NCBI GenBank assembly: GCA_963693285.1
Contig: OY848930.1
Coordinates: forward strand, 1,364,001-1,428,000
From: Xestospongia muta
Lineage: Eukaryota > Porifera > Demospongiae > Haplosclerida > Petrosiidae
Direction: 5' to 3'
Length of the DNA stretch: 64,000 bases
Shown here: one piece after another, positions 9,746-20,733 of the stretch
Layout of the letters: every line of letters starts with the position of its first letter
Numbering within the stretch: position 1 is the first letter of the stretch
Translations under genes and position numbers: made by a program
Notes under the pieces: generated by a model
Database searches by the model: none
What the model saw: only the letters and a program-made list of their open reading frames with translations
What the model was told of the DNA's origin: nothing

Positions 9746-12503
9746 ATGTCAGGAGATCCTGCTATGTCGGTTAGACCAAAGTATGACCAGTTAATAGAAT
9801 TACTAGATACTCTAGTCAATTGGCAAAAGTTTGGCACTTTCTTACCTGGAAATAAGAGGGAGCATATCCAAGTAATAGAACGACATCAGAGGAACTGAAC
9901 TACAAATAGCTGCTCTTTTTTCAAAATGGCTTAGTGTTCATCCTTAGGCATCCTGGCAGGATGTACTGTTTGCACTAGAAAAGTCACAAGAATATTCTCT
10001 AGCATCAAGAGTATATCAAAAACTTAACACAACTTTATCAACAGCTTCAACTATTTCTCAAGGTATATTATTGTAACAATTACAATTGATATTGATCTCA
10101 TCTCTTTATATAGATCCTCGAGAACATGTTAAAACAGTTATGTTAGAGAATGAAGAGAAAGAAAAAGAGCTTCAAACCACATTAGAACACCTTGATAGAA
10201 ACTTTGTGTATTAATGGTAGCTGTTAGATCATTTCTTGATCATTAACTACAACATCAACAACTAGTACTAGTGGACTTTATTAGATGGATTGAACATCGA
10301 ATGAAGTGGGTTGGGCAACTGAGTAGCATCATTGACTTGGATGAAATTTTTCTAAAACTACATCCATATTTTGACTTCTTAGATTGTGGCTTGATTGTTG
10401 ATATGAGTGAACAGTTTCTTAAAGATATTCCTTTTGGAGACAATGGCCTTGTCAGTCAACTTGAAGAACATAAGATTAAAGCCAAGGACTTCGTTCTTCA
10501 TCTACAGTAAAACAGCTCAGAGATGACCTTAAAAAGATCTACTTTCCACATCATACAACTCCATCAAACATGCCTCAAATCTATATTGCATTAAACAGTA
10601 CATGGGATGAAGCTAATATTAAACAACTTTATCTACTAATAGGACATTTACTACCTCACAAGTCAAAACAATCAATTTTAAAATACATTACAATTCATAC
10701 AGGCTCAGTTCATATCAAATACATTGTCCATGAATCAAATGCTGATGTTCTTATAGCTTATGCTCAAGGAAAGCTACAATTTATGCGTCTCATTGGTATC
10801 TTTGGTCCAACAAATAATGGTGAACCTGTCCTAGAATATGAGAATAAGATAATGATAGCTGGACTGCCCTAATGATAGCTAGTCAAGATGGTCATACCCG
10901 AGTTGTTGAACAACTACTCAAAGAGGATGAAGACATTAATATTCAGAACAAAGAAGGTATGACTGCCCTAATGCTAGCTAGTGAAAATGGTCATACTAAC
11001 ATCGTTGAACAACTACTAAAAGAACATGCAGACGTTAATATTCAGAGCAAAAATAGATGGACCGCTCTAATGCTAGCTAGTCTAAATGGTCATACCCAAG
11101 TTGTTGAACAACTACTCAAAGAACATGCAGACGTTAATACTCAGACCAATGATGGATGGACGGTACTAATGATAGCTAGTCAAAATGGTCATACACAGGT
11201 TGTTGAACAACTACTCAAAGAACATGCAGACGTTAATACTCAGACCAATGATGGATGGACGGCACTAATGATAGCTAGTCAAAATGGTCATACACAGGTT
11301 GTTGAACAACTACTCAAAGAACATGCAGACGTTAACATTCAGACCAATCATGGATGGACTGCCCTAATGATCGCTAGTCACAATGGTCATTTCCACATCG
11401 TTGAACAACTACTCAAAGAGCTTGAAGATATTAATATTCAGAACAAAAATGGATGGACTGCGCTAATGATAGCTAGTCAAAATGGTCATACCCAGGTCAT
11501 TGAACAATTACTCAAAGAGAATGCAGACGTTAATATTCAAAACAAAATAGGAGTAACTGCCCAAATGATAGTTAGTGCAAATGGTCATACACAGGTGGTT
11601 GAACTATTGACTAAAGAACTTGTAGACATTGATGCTCAGATGAAAGGCAGAAGTACAGCCTTAATGTCAGCTTGTCTTAATGGACATGTTGAAGTAGCTG
11701 AGTGTTTACTACAATCATTTGCAGATCCTCATATATTAACATATGATGGAGCAACAGCATTTTCATTAGCAGCTTATAATGATAACAGAGACCTTGTTAA
11801 TATGCTGTTAGATAAAGCTGAACCCACTACTGATGAGATTGAAAAAGCAGCAGTAACATCATGTTATGGTGGTCACCCTACTCTTATTACCTTCCTCTCA
11901 AACAATCTTTCACACCTCACTAATGACTGGAGAGAACTACTAGACTCATGTGTTAAAGGAGATTTAGGTATAGTTATAATGAAGACATTAGATAGTCCGG
12001 ATACTCCACTGGTACTTGGTCTTACTCCACTCATGGTAGCTTCATCATGTGGACATGTTGATATAGTGGATGCTCTAATACAAGCTGGAGCTGATGTCAA
12101 TAAACAAGAAAGTCATTTTGGATTAACTCCTTTGTTTTTTGTAGTAAGTAGTAAATCGTCTTCAATAACAGAGACCTTGTTAATGTATGGTGCTCATCCT
12201 AATGTCATTGCTGACAACAGTACACCATTGGGTGTAGCTGATAAGGAAACCATTAGAGAGCTACTAATCAGCTGTGGAGGTCAGACAATATCTCAATTAC
12301 AGAGAAAGAAAGAATATGAATTATCAGAACTTCAGTCACCATTACAAACATTAGGTGAAGTAAAAGCCATGGCCAAATCATTAACACATGATGATGAAAT
12401 GAAAGATATAACAACATATGAAGAATCAAGTTATACACTCAAGATAAAGGAAAAAACATCAGAAATACAAAGTTTCATATCTCTACCGAGTTCAATTACT
12501 TAA
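9746..12503 (+). pseudogene. G3: decayed Death-ANK paralogue with a still-open ANK region
   Basis: The exon 1 relic is 9746-10062 and the exon 2 relic starts at 10114 with the usual splice signals. Lesions against the paralogues: loss of two bases near 9893 (frameshift, then TGA); CCTGAG changed to CCTTAG near 9945; loss of one base in AACTTTGTG near 10207; CATAAA changed to CATTAA near 10245; loss of one base near 10486; and a deletion near 10850 joining the linker end to the middle of the ANK array. From 10872 to 12503 the frame stays open for 543 codons (about 10 regular repeats, degenerate units, A tail). A translated ANK-only product is possible but unsupported. Confidence 0.85.
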
Positions 12504-14472
12504 ACTGTCATTATTCACAAACTAAAAAAAATCCAATGTGAAGCCAAAAATAAATTGAAATTAAAGAACTCCATGTTACTGCTAAAATTTGATTTTGTAG
12601 TTATTAGGTTTATACTGTCATATTAAAAAATTTTGTTAAATTATTTTAAGATGTGTTTTTATAATAGCAGATTTCAATTTCAATCTTGGTTGAGGAAAGG
12701 CTATTATATTTAAGAATGATTTGTAATTGTATAATAATAAATTGAAGCAAATAAGAAATAAGAATTGATTTTAAATCTTCTTTTTAAATAACATTAAAAC
12801 AAGATAATAATAATAGGTAGAGTTTGCTGAAGTAAAATACTTAGGTGTTTTAGTCATACATACATTTGAGTGTCAAACTACAGCTATTTAATGACATTAC
12901 TGTATGGTTAGTATTTTTGTTTGAAATCAAATTTTTGTAAAATTTGCAATACACAAAAATATTTTACTTAATGTTCATCAAACTTGACAGACATGAAGTA
13001 ATTGCGAAATTTCATTCTTACATAGATTTTTAAAATGAAGTTTGTGTTCAAAAACAGCAGTATATATATATAATGGAAGGATTTTGAACTAGCTTGTCTA
13101 TTTGTGATATAAGATGCTACAAGGTCCTGTTTGAAGAGAGAGACAACTTAGCAATATAGCTATACTTTTTATCAAGCACCTATTGGGAGCTTTATTCAAG
13201 CTCGTAATGTGTTGTACTGAGTAAGGGGAGGTTGGTGTTTGAAGACATCAAACTATTTTAATATAGCTTATATAACCAGAGTGTATTGTAGATAGTAAGA
13301 GTGTGCTGTAATGTGATGTAAAACAATCACAAACTGAAGAGCCAGAGGTCTGAAGATACATTGCTTATGTCATGTGAGTTGGATTATAACCTGTTTACAA
13401 TAAACTTCAAAGAAGTGTCACAGTCCTGTATCTGATAAAGTGCTGTGATGTCATTTTATCAAGTCTAAGCACCTCTTTATTCATTTCAAAGTACTAAGAG
13501 CAGGAATATAACATTTCACATTACTGTTCTAGTTCATTGTTTGTAAGTGAGCCCTCAAAAGCATACGTGAAACATACATACAAAAATTTAAAGTGAATCT
13601 ACTAAAAGTAAGATCTTTAATATTCTAGTGTGCAATATTTATTTGATTTCCTGACAAGGAATTTATCTAAATAGTTAGATGCTGAGGCCAGGGATCAACT
13701 CAATTTATTTACACAAGGAAGTTATGTAGATTGTGAGAGTAAAGTGTAAGGTTTATGTATAAGGATTATTGGGTTAATAAGCAGTGTAGATTCTATTGGT
13801 TCAAGTATGTAACAAATTTATTAAATATTCAAGGGTGGAGTCAAAGAACAAGCTACAGTATGTGATAGGTCATTCAGTTTCCCCTTTTTCCCTGTTCCCT
13901 TATCTCTCTATGTAATTAGTTAGATATAAAGGGAATGAATTATCCTTGTGTGTATTACTTTTAGTGATTTTAGCAACAAAAGTAGTAGTAATCACTGTTA
14001 TTTGGATGTGCTTATAATTTAATTTTAGAATAATAAATAAAATTATTTAGAATTGCTCACTAAAATTATAGTATTTGCTAAATATTAGGAGATACTTTCT
14101 GTCATGTATTGTTTGAAGATTATGATTTATTGATAGTTATATAGACACTAATTGATTCAAAATATATACCTATATAGGTTATCATATGTAATTAAAACAG
14201 ACATAAGGTCATTCTCTAACATAACCATGTACAGCAGTAGCTATAGCCATATTGCCACTACTAGCATTCTTTGGGAAGCTCCTATAAGCTGTAAAATAGT
14301 GAACAAGTGGAAAATGGACATCTAATTTGTTTGTCTGTCTGTTCAGACATAGTTCTATCACAATTCATCCAAGCATTTATCCATCCATCTGTCCATTTGT
14401 CAGTTGTTCATTCATCCAACACAATGACATCTGTTATCAATAACAATCCATATGTTGATGATACAAGACACT
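12504..14472. other. Spacer G3-G4
   Basis: Three duplicated blocks and no gene. About 12504-13000 resembles the G1 and G6 flanks, including the ISRE-like element. About 13010-13440 resembles the G9 flank (43610-44060). About 13480-14470 resembles the spacers upstream of G2 and G9. Confidence 0.55.
12660..12708 (+). repeat. Inverted-end element with ISRE-like core, 3' flank of G3
   Basis: TATAATAGC at 12660-12668 pairs with GCTATTATA at 12700-12708. TTTCAATTTC lies at 12672-12681, 169 bp after the stop, the same distance as in G1. The middle is about 5 bp shorter than in G1. Confidence 0.45.
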
Positions 14473-14634
14473 CTATATTTGGTCAATATTTGTGGATTGC
14501 ACAACACATGACATTATTATAATATTGATTGTTTCCATAGTTATTATAAGCACATCACATGATCATCAAGTGATATCCTAATTATAAGGAAATCACATGA
14601 TGTTTGTTTTCATGACAATTATTACCTTATAAAG
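14473..14634 (+). promoter_or_regulatory. Type-A promoter of G4 with both CArG boxes degraded
   Basis: CTATATTTGG (14473-14482) and CCTTATAAAG (14625-14634) each carry one mismatch to CC(A/T)6GG. Spacing to the ATG (103 bp) is kept. Two TCACATGA copies remain in between. If the boxes matter, G4 should respond differently from G2, G9, G11 and G13. Confidence 0.4.
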
Positions 14635-14727
14635 TCAGCAGTTATTGTATTCTCATATTTACTGATCAAGTTATTACTGTTTGCCAACTAGTAGTTGCTG
14701 TCTGTTACCTACAGTATAAAGTTAATA

Positions 14728-17700
14728 ATGTCAGGAGATCCTGCTATGTCTGTTAGACCAAAGTATGACCAGTTAATAGAATTACTAGATACTCTAGTCA
14801 ATTGGCAAAAGTTTGGTGCTTTCTTACCTGGAATTAAGAGTGAACATATCCAAGTAATAGAATGTGACATCAGAGGAACTGACTTACAAAAAGCTGCTCT
14901 ATTTTCAAAATGGCTCAGTGTTCATCCCGAGGCATCGTGGCAGGATGTACTGTTTGCCCTAGAAAAGTCACAAGAACATTCTCTAGCATCAAGAGTATAT
15001 CAAAAACTTAACACAACTTTATCAACAGTTTCAACTATTTCTCACGGTATATTATTGTAACAATTACAAATAATGTTATCTCATCATGTAGATCCTCGAG
15101 AACTTGTTAAAACAGTTGTGTTAGAAAATGAAGAGAAAGAAGAAGCGCTTCAAACCACATTAGAAGACCTTGATAGAAACTTTAGTGTATTAATGGTAGC
15201 TGTTAGATCATCTCTTGATCATAAACTACAATATCAACAACTAGTACTAGTGGACTTTATTAGATGGATTGAACATCGAATGAAGTGGGTTGGGCAACTT
15301 AGTAGCATCATTAACTTTGATGAAATTTTTCTAAAACTACATCCATATTTTGACTTCTTAGATTGTGGCTTAATTGTTGATATGAGTGAACAGTTTCTCA
15401 ATGATGAATGCTTTGTAGACAAGGGCCTTGTTAGTGAGCTTAAAGAACATAAAATTAAGGCTAATATTCTTCGTTCTTCATCAACAATAAAAAAACTTCA
15501 AACTCATTTGAAAAGCATATATTCTCCATATCTGAGAGATTTATCAAATATGCCACAAATTCAAATAGAGTTACATAATCCATGGAGCGAAGCTTCTATT
15601 GAAGGACTTTATCTATTAATACGACATATGCTTCCACATAGATCAAAACAATCAATTTTAAAGTACATTGAGATCACAACAGGTTCAGTTCATATTAAAT
15701 ACATTGTCCATGAATCAAATGATGATTGTCTCATAGCTTATGCTCAAAGCAAGTTACAGTTTATGCATCTTATTGGTATCTTCAGTCTAAGAATTAATGG
15801 TGAACCTATCATGAAACAAGATGAGAATATGAACTTCACTTTTGAGTCAGCTCTTCTTGAAGCTGCAAATATTGGCAATAATGAAGTTATACAATTTCTC
15901 CTCAAGTTAGGAAGTGATGTAGACCATTGCAACAAAGAAGGAACAACAGCACTTAAGCTAGCTAGTGAAAGTGGACATGAACAAGTTGTAAAATCACTAG
16001 TGTCAGCTGGAGCTAAACTTAACATACAAGATAATGATAAATGGACTGCCCTAATGATAGCTAGTGGAAAAGGTCATACAGAGATCGTTGAACAACTACT
16101 CAAAGAGCATGCAGACATTAACATTCAAGATAACGAAGGCTGGACTGCTCTAATGATAGCTAGTGAAAATGGTCATATCCACATCATTGAGCAAATACTT
16201 AATGAGAATGCAAACGTTAATACTAAGAACAAAAATGGATTGACTGCCCTACTGATAGCTAGTCAAAATGGTCATACCCAAGTTGTTGAACAACTACTCA
16301 AAGAGCATGCAGACGTTAATACTCAGACCAATGATGGATGGACGGCACTAATGATAGCTAGTCAAAATGATCATACAGAGGTTGTTGAACAACTACTCAA
16401 AGAGCATGCAGACGTTAATACTCAGACCAATGATGGATGGATGGCACTAATGATAGCTAGTCAAAATGGTCATACACAGGTTGTTGAACAACTACTCAAA
16501 AAGCATGCAGACGTTAATATTCAGAACAAAGAAGGTGTGACTGCCCTAATGAAAGCTATTGAAAAAGGTCATACAGAGATCGTTGAACAACTACTCAAAG
16601 AGCATGCGAACGTTAATATTCAGAGCAAAAAAGGAGTAACTGCCCTTATGATAGCTAGTCAAAATGGTCATACCCAGGTCATTGAACAACTACTCAAAGA
16701 GGATGCAGATGTTAATTTTCAGAACAAAAATGGATGGACTGCCCTAATGATAGCTAGTCAAAATGGTCATACCCAAGTTGTTGAACAACTACTCAAAGAG
16801 CATGCAGACATTAATACTCAGACAAATGATGGATGGACGGCACTAATGATAGCTAGTCAAAATGGTCATACACAGGTTGTTGAACAACTACTCAAAGAGC
16901 ATGCAGACGTTAACATTCAAGATAATGAAGGCTGGACTGCCCTTATGATATCTAGTCAAAATGGTCATACCCAGGTCATTGAACAACTACTCAAAGAGCA
17001 TGCAGATGTTAACATTCAAGATAATGAAGGCTGGAGTGCCCTTATGATAGCTAGTCAAAATGGTCATAACCAGGTCATTGAACAACTACTCAAAGAGGAT
17101 GCAGACGTTAATATTCAGAACAAGAAAAGAGTAACTGCCCTAATAATAGCTAGTCAAAATGGTCACACACAGGTTGTTGAACTACTAACTAAAGAACTTG
17201 TAGACATTGATGTTCAGATGAAAGATGGATATACTGCCTTAATGTTAGCTTGTTTTAATGGACATGTTGAAGTAGCTGAGTGCTTACTACAATCATTTGC
17301 AGATCCTCATATAATAGCATACAATGGATCAACAGCATTTTCATTAGCAGCTTATAGTGGTAATAGAGACCTTGTTAATATGCTGTTAGATAAAGCTGAA
17401 CCCACTACTGATGAGATTGAAAAAGCAGTAGTAACATCATGTTATGGTGGTCACCCTACTCTCATTACCTTCCTCTCAAACAAACTTCCATACCTCACTA
17501 ATGACCAGAGAGAACTACTAGACTCATGTGTTAAAGGTGATTTAGGTGCAGTTATAATGAAGACATTAGACAGTCCAGATACTTCAGTGGTACTTGGTCT
17601 TACTCCACTCATGGTAGCTTCATCATGTGGACATGTTGATATAGTGGATGCTCTCATACAAGCTGGAGCTGATGTCAATAAACAAGAGAATCATTTTGGG

Positions 17701-18087
17701 TTAACACCTTTGTTCTTTGCAGTAAGAAGTAGTAAATCATCTTTAATAACAGAAATACTCTTAATGTGTGGTGGTCATCCTAATGCCATTGCTGACAACA
17801 CTACACCATTGGATGTAGCTATTTTTATTAAAGCAGAAACCATTATTGAACTACTAATCAGCCGTGGAGGGCAGACAATATTAGAATTACAAGGAAAGAA
17901 AACAAATGAACCTTCCAAATTTCACTCATCATTACCAACATTAGGTGAAGAAGTCACAGCCAAATCATTATTAACAAAAGATGATTTAACAATGTATGAA
18001 AAGTCAAGTTATGCTCTCAAGGAGAAGACAAAGAAAAGGACTTTAGAAGTACAGAGTTTCACATATCTAACAAGTTCATTTACTTAA
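14728..18087 (+). CDS. G4: Death domain-ankyrin repeat protein (mosaic head, A tail)
   Basis: Exon 1 is 14728-15046 and exon 2 is 15092-18087. The 45 bp intron is the shortest of the array (CTCACG|GTAT ... CATGTAG|ATCCT) and in phase 1, giving about 1104 residues. ATG at 14728 begins MSGDPAMSVRPKYDQ. The exon 1 Death domain is intact. The linker starts A-type (DPRELVKTVVLENEEKEEA) but turns B-like in its second half (RDLSNMPQIQIELHNPWSEA), and its entry into the ANK array (NIGNNEVIQFLLKLGSDVD) resembles G10. About 16 regular ANK repeats plus degenerate units follow. The tail is a diverged A type (KKRTLEVQSFTYLTSSFT). The role is inferred as for G2. Confidence 0.9.
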
Positions 18088-19549
18088 GTCTCAATACACT
18101 GTACTTGATTAATTGAGTCACCAGGATATAAGAAAGAAGTCAAAAAGTGTGTCCCACAGCCAATAAATAATTATGTAGTTATGAGATACACATTTACAGT
18201 TTACATTTTGTTTTATTGAATTATTATTAAATGAGAATTTATAATAGCAGATTTCAATTTCAACCTTGGTCATTAAGAGGAAAGTCTACTATTTATTTTT
18301 AAGGATGATGTGTAAAAAACATAAATTAGCAATAGAGGCATCAATAAGACTTGAGTCTGAATGTTTCTAGCAAATTGTAGTTTTAAAAGTAAATAATATT
18401 AACTTTGACAAATTGGAGTTTTGCTAAAGCAAGAGTTTGCACATACCTTAATTATATATTCATTAATTAGTCAAACATGTAATGACTACACATGGTAATG
18501 GTAGTACATTCATCATACCAATAACTGTTAGTTCATGACTTCATATAATCCTAAATAACTGGATGTCTGATAGTCTGTATTGTAACTAAGTATAATTATA
18601 AAAGAAAGCTATGATGAAGGATCTTGTATATAGTTTGTGCGTTAAGTATTTCTCTTATTTCTAATAATTATTTTATCAATATTACAATAGTCACCACAGA
18701 AATATTACTATATAAATGTGTAGATACACTTAGCCAGTACAATATAGTACATTCAACCTAAGTTAATTCATTTATACTAAATACTGAAGTCTTTTCCCAA
18801 CAATAGTGAACTATATAGTAAATAAAGGTCCATTGTACATTGTATCACAAAGTATTGTACAGCTAACTAGAGAATTGGGACCAATTCCTGTCATGTATAT
18901 ACTATAATTCATATCAGTAATATACTGTTACATATTAATAGAAATGATAACCACATAGAGATGATTACATGGATATAGTACATTAATGTAGTACTGGATC
19001 TAACAAGATGGGATGATATGACCATCCTTGGATCATGAACCGCGGCCTACAAACGGAAGTGTCTGGTTTAACAATGTACAATGTATATATGTATATGACA
19101 GTTAAAAAACTTGGAAAGTGAAATAAAGTGGAGAGATGCCTGACTTATAAGGCAGTCCTCATCCATTGTACATGTGTCATTATTATAGTATTACATCTTA
19201 TACCACAGAAATATCTATCATGTGCTCAGACTGGAATATGTCACTCAATGTAAAAACTGTACAATTCTATGATTTGTTCCTTTGACCAAAAACACTCATA
19301 GTACATCAACCAATATCCTATCCCCTACTGTATTGAGCACAATGACCTTGGAGTTATATTTACCAATTTCCCTTACTGGACCCCTCACAATTTATCTAAT
19401 CTAGAATTTCTAGACAATTGCAAGGCATATAATTCCCTTAATTTAATCAGACATTATGTTTTATACAGTAGTTATATCAATCTTAAGAGATCATCATACC
19501 TGAGTTTGGTCAGGAGTCATGTAGCCTACTACTCACCCTTTTTCTGCCC
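18088..19549. other. Spacer downstream of G4, proximal part
   Basis: It starts with a diverged copy of the ISRE-like element (TTTCAATTTC at 18252-18261, 165 bp after the stop; right inverted end degraded). It then has sequence seen in other spacers, such as a degenerate copy near 19090-19160 of the block at 4320-4400. No gene seen. Confidence 0.5.
18240..18295 (+). repeat. Degraded ISRE-like element, 3' flank of G4
   Basis: The left end TATAATAGC (18240-18248) and TTTCAATTTC (18252-18261) are kept. The right end GCTATTATA has become TCTACTATT-like, so hairpin pairing is weak while the core motif survives. Confidence 0.35.
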
Positions 19550-19736
19550 TCACTTAAAGAACATAAGGTTAAAGCTAAAAGACTTGGTTCTTCATCTACA
19601 GTAAAACAGCTCAGAGATGACCTTAAAAAGATCTACTTTCCACATCATACAAATCCATCAAACATGCCTCAAATCTATATTGCATTAAATAGTACATGGG
19701 ATGAAGCTAATATTAAACAACTTTATCTATTATATA
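19550..19736 (+). pseudogene. 'G5': isolated fossil of exon 2 linker
   Basis: About 185 bp match the coding strand of the linker domain, from the equivalent of QLKEHKVEAK to the equivalent of NIKQLYLL. There is an in-place frame change (AAAAGACTTGG for AAAACCTTCG) and abrupt ends at both sides in otherwise unrelated spacer. No Death exon, splice site or ANK repeats lie next to it. It marks a deleted or partly duplicated paralogue between G4 and G6. Confidence 0.8.
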
Positions 19737-20602
19737 GGCCATCCTTTACCACTGCTGTTATATATTGTACAGAAGGTCAGAAGCTTAGTGGAAAAATCCA
19801 AGATCATTATTAGTGATTCGTAAACCCTAAACATTAAGCATTAAGCATAAAGGTGTGTGACCCAAGTTTTGAACTGTCCCACTGTGCCATGCCAAAAGTC
19901 AGACTGTCCCATTGGGTTACCATAATATCAAGAGTACACCATGAACTATGTATCTTATGATCATGAAGTAGGTGTGAAACGTGATTGTTTGCCAGCATCT
20001 TGAGACTTCTCGTGCCGTACCTTTCATAAAGTTTCTGATAGTTGCCATCTTCATGGTCACTTGTGCTATCAATTTATCTATTTTTTCACAGTTCCCATTT
20101 GTTTTCCAAATATGTTTGAAAAATGTTGACTGTTAGCATCAGAAGACATTCCAGGCTCACCCCATAGTCTCATAAACACTGAGATTTTCAACACACAATA
20201 TAATATAGTGATATGATTTTAACTTCCAATCACCATATAGAGTGTATATAATCAATACATGACCATGTCTTCTTCAAATTAAACTTTGTGTCAAGTTTCT
20301 TCAAACATTCATGACTTCATGACAACAGACGCCATATTGGTTTAAATAGTTACATTCATTTATACCTGCTACTTCAGACAGTTTCCATTGGACTATGATA
20401 CTTCTTATATGTATTATCTGCCATGAATGTAGTATACTATCTTCTTAATATAATATAGCTATAGGATTTATACAACATTGCATTCTATTGTTTAAAAGAC
20501 TTGGTTGACAACTATTACATTTCTATCCGTAGTTTGTCAGTAGTTGCTGTCGGTTGTCTACATTATAAAGCATTTGTAGTTATAACTTAAGAGCCTGAGT
20601 GC
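19737..20602. other. Mostly unique spacer upstream of G6
   Basis: I saw no match to other spacers in the window and no gene. It may carry distal control sequence of G6 or be remains of older DNA. Confidence 0.4.
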
Positions 20603-20641
20603 AGTGCTAGTCTGTTAGACCAAAGTATGACCGGTTAATAG
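20603..20641 (+). pseudogene. Exon 1 fossil inside the G6 promoter
   Basis: About 39 bp match bases 12-50 of the Death exon (CTGTTAGACCAAAGTATGAC is kept), without an ATG. They lie directly before the type-B promoter block and about 95 bp before the true exon 1. Related fossils lie at the same place before G7, G8 and G10. Confidence 0.7.
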
Positions 20642-20651
20642 TTATTAATAA

Positions 20652-20701
20652 TTAAGGGGTGGAGCTATACTGAACTAAAGGAAGTTTACGTTGCTGACTC
20701 A
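20652..20701 (+). promoter_or_regulatory. Type-B promoter of G6: G-rich box, ETS-like and AP-1-like sites
   Basis: An AAGGGGTGGAGC block is followed by CTAAAGGAAGTTTACG, with the ETS-like core AGGAAGT, and by TGACTCA at 20695-20701, a perfect AP-1 consensus, 39 bp before the ATG at 20734. No CArG pair was seen. G6 thus has a B promoter on an otherwise A-type gene. Confidence 0.45.
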
Positions 20702-20733
20702 TCTGTGGCCCTTGTTTTCTACAGTTGTTAATA

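Noticed and set aside
11873..12100. Reverse-strand open frames of about 75 codons repeated over the 3' part of several genes (also 17451, 34904, 42476, 54965, 58660)
   Set aside because: They mirror a strongly conserved sense region in a fixed frame; no independent start context or codon pattern supports antisense genes.
10872..12503. Calling the open 543-codon part of G3 an independent ANK gene
   Set aside because: It has no promoter or exon 1 of its own, and starts in the middle of a repeat unit at a deletion junction.
14307..14522. A recurring small frame in type-A promoters (also 55787-56050 and 60603-60821)
   Set aside because: The equivalent region before G2, G9 and G11 has a one-base difference (TCAGGTTG for TCAGTTG) that breaks the frame, and the ATCC repeats look non-coding. 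Treated as promoter sequence.
15234..15422. Reverse-strand frames over the linker (62-74 codons) in most genes
   Set aside because: Shadows of the conserved sense coding sequence.
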